Assembly (NCBI GenBank): GCA_030849075.1
Contig: JASAOO010003057.1
Span: 1 to 19,672, forward strand
Direction: 5' to 3'
Source of the DNA: Zelonia costaricensis
Taxonomy: Eukaryota; Euglenozoa; Kinetoplastea; Trypanosomatida; Trypanosomatidae
DNA: 19,672 bases
The position numbers and the translations under genes were made by a program. Position 1 is the stretch's first letter. Each line of letters starts with the position of its first letter. Below the pieces are notes generated by a model that saw only the letters and a list, made by a program, of their open reading frames with translations, did not search any database and was not told the DNA's origin. Shown here in pieces: positions 15,201 to 19,672 of the stretch.

Positions 15201-16240
15201 CGCCCAGCGCGGCGGCCCTGCTGCGGCCTGCCGCTGAGGCGTCGTCGAGCTCCTGCCGCTCGCCCGAGCTGCGCCCCGCTGCCTCGCCGCTGCTGGACGG
15301 CGGGCCCGGTTCCCTCAGCGGGACCGCGTCGACGGCGAACCACTCACCTGCCAGCTTCGGGCCCGACGGCGGGTCTCCGGCGTCACTCAGCTTTCCCCAA
15401 GAGCGGGGCTCGCCGCCGGCGACGCGGCTGCGCGGCATTCTGCAGGCGAGTGCGCGTCGCTACCAGATGCCCAGCAACGTGCCGCTCGTCGAGCTCGACG
15501 TGACGTGGCCGTGCGAGCAGATGGTAGCGGTGGTGTGGGATGCCCTGCGCGACAAGGGGACGTGCGTCCTGCCGCCCGTGTCGGAGCTGCACGTGGGGGC
15601 GGCACTGGAGACGGCCCATGCGTACGAACAGCTGCTAGAGACGTACCCGACGCGCGTCACTGCCGCCGTGCTGCGCGGCCCTGCCAGTGATGTGGTGCTT
15701 GGACTCCTCGGCCCGCTGGTGCCACCGTTCGTGATTCCCAAGACGCTGCGGCTGCAGGCGCAGCTGGAGGTGGCGCTGCAGGACTTCCACCAGCACCCGA
15801 GCCCCACGGCGCTCGTGCGGTTTGCGCGGGAGGTGGGCCGCGTGCGGCGCGTCACGGTTCAGGCCGTTGTGTCCAACTCCAAGGTCGTCCTGCTGCTGCT
15901 GCTGGGGCCGTCCGAGCACGCCGTGGCAGCTGACGTGGCGGCGCTCAGCGACGAGCAGGGAGCCGCCTCGGTGGGGGGTGGTTTACAGGAGCCAGAGCGA
16001 GTGCCCGCAGCGGACACAGCCAGTCCCGGGGGTGCGGCGCAGGATCTCGAGCCCGTCGAGGCCCCTGCGGTGCAGGAGCACTTCGCTGTCCTGGCGAAAG
16101 CAAAGAAGGTGACGCAGGAGTACTGCGAGGCGCTGGCGCAGCGCGTGCGCGACGACCCGGACGAAGACCCGTACTGCGTCGTGCGGTGGCTGTCGCCCCC
16201 GCTGGAGCTCGACCTCGCCGTCACACTGCTTCACCCGTGA
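12245..16240 (+). CDS. TRL1: tRNA ligase (Trl1-like): RNA ligase, polynucleotide kinase and degenerate phosphodiesterase regions
   Basis: 1331 residues. Fungal/plant-type tRNA ligase, which seals exon halves after tRNA intron excision; in T. brucei the Trl1 homologue matures the intron-containing tRNA-Tyr. In the ligase part, the probable adenylation motif I is EKVDG with K327; GRY-type strands (ERYWVVGCRF) follow; a later basic block (VWKCRAYPHSLERTVQEYVV, then NKVKKKVS) fits motif V and the domain end. The kinase part has a clear P-loop GPQGCGKS (872-879) and DKMN (929-932), which matches the D-x-x-N signature of Trl1/Pnkp kinases. The C-terminal part (about 1110-1331) follows the order of the cyclic phosphodiesterase domain, but the two HxT positions appear as PKT (1165-1167) and AVT (1325-1327). 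Ser/Ala/Gly-rich inserts lie at about 240-300, 370-460, 535-585 and 800-865. ATG 12245 is the first in frame; upstream extension would need a non-ATG start and translate the CA repeat. Confidence 0.85.
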   Translation: MPSAAASSSSPRTPLEAAAALARAHQRASLTDLLSTAYGYADLRPPPALALPPRSDDAGAAGGRPSGDVDALRHASWSSLTAPLSGSNEHSLAHAAPTPITGLHTSLDEEQRRCVNVAYHITFHGNPRVKLKPTAVELPNGAHFLIVDRFVSGNSDGVYEKNKKMWEQIPVGQARVFAHVPAATAALQVDGLAEDTAAGSEGRTPEDAPISAPDGFDRASFQARNSPLKVSCASPPRTPTMAAWPGGGAVGGAGVAHSRTASQLGGGGGGGTPATSPLAPPAPHAPHHDWTRVATTAGLRKMGHWREATGVFSIHRAGAKSAIALEKVDGEPGHIAAFTWRGERYWVVGCRFQHIVTRLEVPETDLMRYCATAGGGGSSGSATSSSASSSSVSTPSASAAPTGKTACAKRPSAPGRHPTTPSPSASPPPLPHDSAELGSVHSSSVPAGGGGAASSEAAYLDLAVRMARLWRRLLDSLQAAESGGDGAEGSSEAPDGAAAEPDVRAALHACVAADRRTLCFDAILSGWERLRSPSAPHGAPVDEPASAFSTPVSCTSTHVGRTNSNACVPSSASLASTSPVLAAIPNLALPAMPLWFYAITFDASLEARGWCMGVEEAFAFFARFHLPTVAASAAVPLGSPAYEALRQSVLSRCDTAGAVLYGSTASCDDDVDAGDTRSASASAVVQVWKCRAYPHSLERTVQEYVVTHRLCGEPLRNKVKKKVSSLARETRLCIKQWELHRLPFLLDFALWLHREKFITPSTDLVALKVIRGHWLTYQERFEATRLTHQHRNSSSTRVAANGVTSVPPRGCRAASMEGGEGQPNNTQEGGRGAGRRAGEVHSGVEREEEEEEAVEDDEGDAVDGVDAVMLVGPQGCGKSTMARALYCLLEEAGAAPRWLNQDEVGSRAAYLAAIRRAVAEGCHSHLLLDKMNLDDKSRTDYAAVGLQPVLVVAWRHSMGAEAMADACYERVVQRGACHRTFFAEEAPSAAALLRPAAEASSSSCRSPELRPAASPLLDGGPGSLSGTASTANHSPASFGPDGGSPASLSFPQERGSPPATRLRGILQASARRYQMPSNVPLVELDVTWPCEQMVAVVWDALRDKGTCVLPPVSELHVGAALETAHAYEQLLETYPTRVTAAVLRGPASDVVLGLLGPLVPPFVIPKTLRLQAQLEVALQDFHQHPSPTALVRFAREVGRVRRVTVQAVVSNSKVVLLLLLGPSEHAVAADVAALSDEQGAASVGGGLQEPERVPAADTASPGGAAQDLEPVEAPAVQEHFAVLAKAKKVTQEYCEALAQRVRDDPDEDPYCVVRWLSPPLELDLAVTLLHP

Positions 16241-16863
16241 GCCACCACCACCGCCACCACCTCAGCGAGAGCAACCCTGGTCGTGGTCTAAAGTCGTGTC
16301 TGTGTCTGTGTCGGTGATGGTGCTTGGCGGTAATCGTGTTTCCTCATCTCTGCGTGTGTGTCGCGTACCGGTGCACGCCTGTCGCAGTCGCATGGCTGGA
16401 ACTCGCGAAAACGACGCGGTGAAATGGATGAGGTGACGCAGCCTACGTACGAGTGTGGCCCACCCTACCCCTCTCTCCCCCAAAGGCCGTTTTTTTCCCG
16501 CGGTTGCCTCGAGCTCTTGTCTGGCTCGAAGTGACCGGGCGGCTCTTTGCGCCGCCATCCCCTCAATGGCTGAGTCACCGTGACCGCACACCATGGCTTC
16601 CTCCCTCCCTCCCCCCTCTCCCCGTTCGTCCACTTTTCTCTTCGTATCCGCTGGAATGGGCTTGAGCTCTTCCCTAAAGCCATCACCTCCTGTTCCACAC
16701 ACACACACACACACACACAAACACCAACGCAGACGTGCGCAGGCCTTCACAGAGTCACTGTCGTCAGGTCACACGCGCACATAGACGTGTCACACACACA
16801 CACAAAGACACACGCAGAGAATCTTGTTTGCGGCCGCCCCATCTCGCGACGAGAGACTCTGCC
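16241..16863 (+). other. tRNA ligase-SAP18 spacer with predicted splice acceptor
   Basis: 623 bases without a gene. GT-rich sequence (about 16294-16312 and 16350-16361) follows the ligase stop. A strong C/T tract at about 16596-16652 is followed by the AG at 16665-16666, the likeliest acceptor for the next gene, giving a leader of about 197 bases that includes two CA tracts (16696-16719 and 16791-16804). No ATG lies between that acceptor and 16864. Confidence 0.6.
16696..16719 (+). repeat. CA dinucleotide tract, about 12 units
   Basis: Perfect CA repeat in the presumed leader of the SAP18-like gene, about 145 bases before its ATG; a shorter CA tract follows at 16791-16804. Confidence 0.88.
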
Positions 16864-17667
16864 ATGTCTGGTGTGCTGCCGACTCCGCCGCTGCCGCCGC
16901 CGCCACCGCCGCCGCCGGCGTACGGCAGTGCGGGGGTCCCGTTCCGCAGCGGCCGCCCGATGGGGTCCGCCACGGGGATGCCACGCGCCCCACTCGACCG
17001 CGGCATCCGCCGGACGACCGAGTGTCCGTGCGCGGTGCGGCTGTACCACATGCCCGGGCACGACATCACCGCCCGCAGCGAGTACTGCAGCGTCGTGCTC
17101 GGCGCCCCGTCGGTGGGCATCCGGCAGGCCCTCACCTCGGCCGTCGCAGGACCATCGCCGGCCTCGGCGGGCGCCGCTGGGGCGGTGGAGCGGCCCGTGG
17201 CGGTGCAGCTGACCTGGGCCGACACGACGGTGTGGGAGGTGGCGCGGACGGCGCTGCAGGCGGTGCGGCCCGAGATCGACGCCGCCTTCGTCGTGGCCCG
17301 CCGCGAGGCCCGCCTGAAGAGCGCTGGCAGCGCGGCCGCGGCCACCGCTGGAGCGGAGCAGCAGCACCACCATCACCGGAACGAGGAGACGGCGGGCGGC
17401 GGCGAGGAGGAGGGCGAGCAGGAGGAGGCGCCGTACTCGACCCCGCTGCCGCGGTACCGGGTGGAGCTGCTGACGGGCACGGTGAGTGCGGAGGGGCGGG
17501 CCTCGGTGCTACCCCTGTGCATGGTGAGCTGCCGGCAGGTGGTTCACGGGCACCCCGCGCTGATGCCGGTGCGGCGGCGTGACTGGGCCGACTACAACAC
17601 AGCCCTGTACGAGCTTACCTACAACCTGGGCGACCCCGTGTTTGTGACGTGCACACGCACCCAGTGA
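16864..17667 (+). CDS. SAP18-like protein (Sin3-associated polypeptide p18 fold)
   Basis: 267 residues; human SAP18 has about 150. By eye it follows SAP18 throughout: LDRGIRRTTECPCAVRLYH (about 43-61) matches the 'DREKTCP-LLLRVF' entry strand; QLTWADTTVWEVARTAL (115-131) and AVRPEI match 'YTWMDATLKEL..LVKEVYPEAR'; the AFVVARRE strand follows; YRVELLTGTV matches 'YRVKEIGSTMSG'; and LYELTYNLGDPVFV at the C-terminus matches the closing 'FQIGDYLDIAI' strand. Elsewhere SAP18 is a ubiquitin-like-fold subunit of the ASAP/PSAP splicing-linked complexes and of the Sin3-HDAC co-repressor; its role in trypanosomatids is not known to me. Additions here are an N-terminal polyproline stretch (residues 5-19), an Ala/Gly-rich insert (about 95-108) and an acidic, His-containing insert (about 160-195). 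No targeting signal is evident. ATG 16864 is the first after the predicted acceptor. Confidence 0.78.
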   Translation: MSGVLPTPPLPPPPPPPPAYGSAGVPFRSGRPMGSATGMPRAPLDRGIRRTTECPCAVRLYHMPGHDITARSEYCSVVLGAPSVGIRQALTSAVAGPSPASAGAAGAVERPVAVQLTWADTTVWEVARTALQAVRPEIDAAFVVARREARLKSAGSAAAATAGAEQQHHHHRNEETAGGGEEEGEQEEAPYSTPLPRYRVELLTGTVSAEGRASVLPLCMVSCRQVVHGHPALMPVRRRDWADYNTALYELTYNLGDPVFVTCTRTQ

Positions 17668-17778
17668 GCTCGGTGCGGGTGCAGGCCGCACGAAGAAAAG
17701 AAAAAAAAAGGAACTGATGAAGCCGCCGTCTCGACTGAGCTTCAAACTGTTGCGCTGGCCTGTTCCGGTCTTCCTCGT

Positions 17779-17796
17779 ACATATCTATAAATATGT
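17779..17796 (+). repeat. AT-rich inverted repeat (6-bp arms, 6-base loop)
   Basis: ACATAT, CTATAA and ATATGT form a perfect 6-bp stem with a 6-base loop about 110 bases after the SAP18-like stop codon, directly before a GT tract. It is unusually AT-rich for this window. A role is not shown. Confidence 0.6.
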
Positions 17797-17820
17797 GTGT
17801 TTGTGTGTGTGTGTGTGTGT
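17794..17820 (+). repeat. GT dinucleotide tract in the 3' flank of the SAP18-like gene
   Basis: GT repeat with one TT interruption, about 130 bases downstream of the stop codon. Confidence 0.88.
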
Positions 17821-18020
17821 CTAGGTGAGTGTCCGTGATTCACCCTTGTGTGCGTGTGTCTGGTCTGCCGTTTTGGGTTTACCGGCTTTAACACGATGCC
17901 GTTGCGAGTTGTTTCTCTGTGTGTGTGTGTCCCTCTCTCATACGTGGGTCCATCCTCAGCGGAGGCATCGCGCATCGCTGTGCCCACCGCACCAACAGTG
18001 AGAGCGGCCCAGAACACACA

Positions 18021-18024
<4 letters not shown>

Positions 18025-18054
<30 letters not shown>
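18025..18054 (+). repeat. CAG trinucleotide repeat, ten units
   Basis: Perfect (CAG)10 in non-coding spacer. The frames through it (poly-Gln, poly-Ala or poly-Ser) do not belong to a gene I can recognise. It is about 360 bases after the SAP18-like stop and may lie in its 3' UTR. Confidence 0.92.
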
Positions 18055-18055
<1 letters not shown>

Positions 18056-18401
18056 GACAGTCGCACATGCACCGCAACAGGGAGTACGTGGGGGAGACAG
18101 AGAAGGAAGGAGGAGGAGAACAGACAAAAGGAAAAGAACGCCGCGCACGAATTGTCGCTCCTGCGCTGCCGCCATGCACCCACCCAAGCCATCCCCGGCT
18201 CTGACACACCACGCAGAGCGATCGGGCCATCGCGCTGTAGCCGACTCTTCCCACCCCCTCCGATCTTGTCGCCCGCATTTGGGCAACACACTTCTTCTCC
18301 ACCGTGCGGTGTGTTGCAATCATCAGAGCGTTTTTGTGTCTCCCGTGTACAAGGCTGCTTTCATCCGCAGCGCGGTTTCGAGCCTTCACCCGCGCGGCCA
18401 G

Positions 18402-18432
18402 CACACACACACACACACACACATACACACAC
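18402..18432 (+). repeat. CA dinucleotide tract ahead of the membrane protein gene
   Basis: CA repeat with one T interruption, followed directly by the pyrimidine tract used to predict the splice acceptor at 18481-18482. Confidence 0.88.
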
Positions 18433-18433
18433 G

Positions 18434-18482
18434 CTCTCCCTATCTATCTCTATACCCTCCACCCGCGTCTTGACACCGGAAG
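18434..18482 (+). promoter_or_regulatory. Pyrimidine tract and predicted splice acceptor of the membrane protein gene
   Basis: C/T-rich sequence from 18434 to about 18476 is followed by its first AG at 18481-18482. Splicing there leaves a 14-base leader, GAACG followed by nine A, before the ATG at 18497. Confidence 0.55.
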
Positions 18483-18496
18483 GAACGAAAAAAAAA

Positions 18497-19159
18497 ATGG
18501 ACTCGATGAAGTCGAAGAGCGCGATGCTGATGACAAAGGGCATCATGGACCTGCGCAACGACCCGCCGCGACTCATCTGCACCATCCTCAAGTATCAGCA
18601 CCCCGAGACCAAGAAGGAGGTCACCTTGTACCCAATCCCCAACATCGCCGCGCCGTCGTACTTCCGCCGCGTGATGGACGGCGAGGCGCTGCAGCGCAAC
18701 TTCGACAAGGTCCTCTGCGAAGACGGCCGCCTGCCCTTCCAGGCCGGCACCGCGAACGCCGCACGGCAGCAGCTCCTGCGCCGGCTCTTTCCCTTCTTCA
18801 GCGTCCGCCCCGTCGTCACCGACGGCGAGAAGTTCGACGGCATTCTCGCCCGCGACGCCCTCGAGTCGCGCATGGCGTACCAGATGGTCCTGGAAGGGTA
18901 CGACCCACCGGTGGACCCCCGTGCGCGCCGCGGGCTCGAGCGGATCGACTCGTACGCGGAGAACACCCGCGTCGCCGTGCCGTGGGGCGTTTATCACATG
19001 CCATACTTCCGCTATCGACTTGAAAAGGAGGGCTACAAGGCGCTGCCGTCGGAGGAGGTGATTGTGTTCGGCTTCCAGCAGGTGCTGGGCCTGCTTTTCG
19101 TCACTGGTGTCGTGTCGTTTGTGCTCTTCTTCATCCTCTTCCGCCTCGCGTTCGGCTGA
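18497..19159 (+). CDS. Conserved-looking hypothetical protein with a C-terminal transmembrane anchor
   Basis: 220 residues; I do not recognise the family. The N-terminal part is soluble and basic/hydrophobic (MDSMKSKSAMLMTKGIMDL, then PRLICTILKYQ and a short strand-rich segment TLYPIPNI). The middle is charged, with YFRRVMDGEALQRNF, an RRLFPFF segment and an AYQMVLEGYDPPVDPRARRGLERI segment. One hydrophobic helix (about 197-217, LGLLFVTGVVSFVLFFILF) ends two or three residues before the C-terminus, after a basic FRYRLEKEGYK stretch. This suggests a tail-anchored or single-span protein with most of its chain on one side of a membrane, possibly of mitochondrion or ER. No signal peptide or enzyme motif is seen. 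ATG 18497 follows the predicted acceptor; a second in-frame ATG is at 18506. Confidence 0.75.
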   Translation: MDSMKSKSAMLMTKGIMDLRNDPPRLICTILKYQHPETKKEVTLYPIPNIAAPSYFRRVMDGEALQRNFDKVLCEDGRLPFQAGTANAARQQLLRRLFPFFSVRPVVTDGEKFDGILARDALESRMAYQMVLEGYDPPVDPRARRGLERIDSYAENTRVAVPWGVYHMPYFRYRLEKEGYKALPSEEVIVFGFQQVLGLLFVTGVVSFVLFFILFRLAFG

Positions 19160-19672
19160 TGCGTGCCTGCCGCGCATCTCCCGCTGCCGTGTACTGCAGT
19201 CGAGGCAGGAAGGGGGGGTGGAGGGGGGCCTCCTCACTTCATCTGGTGGATGAGGCAGGGCTCCGCTCTCCGGAGCGCCCAAGCGCGCACCCCCTGCGCC
19301 GGCACGTACGTCACACCCACCGTACATCGAAGCGACGAGAAGAGCAAAAGCAGAATCGAACAGCGTGGGTTTCGGAGGCGCATTTCATGGTGCTGGTCGA
19401 CGCTGCGGGGGCCATCGCCGCGCCGGAGAAGTGGGGGGGGGCAGCGACGCTGACGCCCTTCTCGCCGGCGTATCGGCCGCTTCGTCTACCCCGACGAGCG
19501 ACACACACACACACGTGCGCGCACTCTCACCGAAAAAGACTGGATGTCGTCGTGAAGATTGTGGCGGTGAGACTGTACCGCCTTTGCAGCGCTGCTGCTC
19601 GGCGAGCGGGGGGGGGGAGGGGGGAAGGGGGGCACACACAAGCCAGTCCACCACCCAATACCCCACCCCCCG
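19160..19672 (+). other. 3' flank of the membrane protein gene, rich in G runs
   Basis: 513 bases to the window end without a recognisable gene on either strand. It contains long G runs at about 19209-19226, 19432-19441 and 19608-19632, and a CA tract at 19501-19514. It is probably the 3' UTR of the last gene plus spacer; where the next gene starts cannot be seen. Confidence 0.6.
19608..19632 (+). repeat. G-run cluster with G-quadruplex potential
   Basis: Runs of ten, six and six G are separated by one and two A. They can supply four or more G3 blocks within 25 bases, enough for an intramolecular G-quadruplex in the sense strand or its RNA. Formation is not shown. Confidence 0.7.

Larger units (their letters stand above)
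17668..18496 (+). other. SAP18-like to membrane protein spacer
   Basis: 829 bases without a recognisable gene. In order it holds an A-rich purine stretch (17691-17712), an AT-rich inverted repeat (17779-17796), a GT tract (17794-17820), a second GT patch (about 17917-17930), a CAG repeat (18025-18054), a purine-rich stretch (18080-18140), a CA tract (18402-18432) and a pyrimidine tract (18434-18476). The first AG after the last tract is at 18481-18482, giving a 14-base leader for the next gene. No ATG occurs from 18176 to 18496. Confidence 0.6.

Noticed and set aside
17919..18473. 184-codon + strand frame containing a poly-Ala run from the CAG repeat
   Set aside because: Its composition is dictated by the GT, CAG and CA repeats, it has no conserved segment, and it overlaps the next gene's predicted outron.
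1..19672. Transposon, retroelement or CRISPR content
   Set aside because: I saw no reverse transcriptase, transposase, terminal repeats or spaced direct repeats; the repeats present are microsatellites.

Overview
The window reads as nuclear DNA of a trypanosomatid in the Leishmania group (Leishmaniinae). The grounds are large intronless genes all on the + strand, GC-rich coding sequence, kilobase spacers full of CA, GT, AG and pyrimidine tracts, and a gene order that I recognise as the drug-resistance 'H locus' of Leishmania (chromosome 23 in L. major): ABC transporter MRPA/PGPA, PTR1, HTBF/YIP1-type RING protein, HUS1, mitochondrial TrpRS, tRNA ligase. The PTR1 protein differs from the L. 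major and L. tarentolae proteins as I remember them, so this is a more distant relative; I cannot name the species.

Layout, all on +: 2-133, last 43 codons of an MRPA-type ABC transporter; 1143-1970, pteridine reductase PTR1; 2717-6472, 1251-residue RING-finger protein in the HTBF position; 7647-8705, checkpoint clamp subunit HUS1; 9259-10647, tryptophanyl-tRNA synthetase with a mitochondrial presequence; 12245-16240, trifunctional-type tRNA ligase (ligase, kinase, degenerate phosphodiesterase); 16864-17667, a SAP18-like protein; 18497-19159, a 220-residue protein with a C-terminal membrane anchor; 19160-19672, G-run-rich flank with no recognisable gene. No tRNA, rRNA, mobile element or CRISPR was found.

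The genes should be co-transcribed as one polycistronic unit and separated by spliced-leader trans-splicing. Each coding region is preceded by a pyrimidine-rich tract and plausible AG acceptors, and the first ATG after the proposed acceptor is the start chosen here. The genes do not form one pathway: MRPA and PTR1 are known drug-resistance genes, HUS1 works in the DNA-damage response, TrpRS and tRNA ligase serve tRNA charging and maturation, and SAP18 belongs elsewhere to RNA-processing and co-repressor complexes.

The points most worth a second look are: a tRNA ligase whose C-terminal phosphodiesterase region seems to lack both catalytic histidines; its ATG-poor upstream region with a single 13-codon uORF; an acceptor-less pyrimidine tract abutting the HUS1 start; PTR1 active-site and loop changes; the SAP18 homologue; the apparent absence of argininosuccinate synthase between MRPA and PTR1; and a consistent placement of CA tracts ahead of genes and GT tracts behind them.
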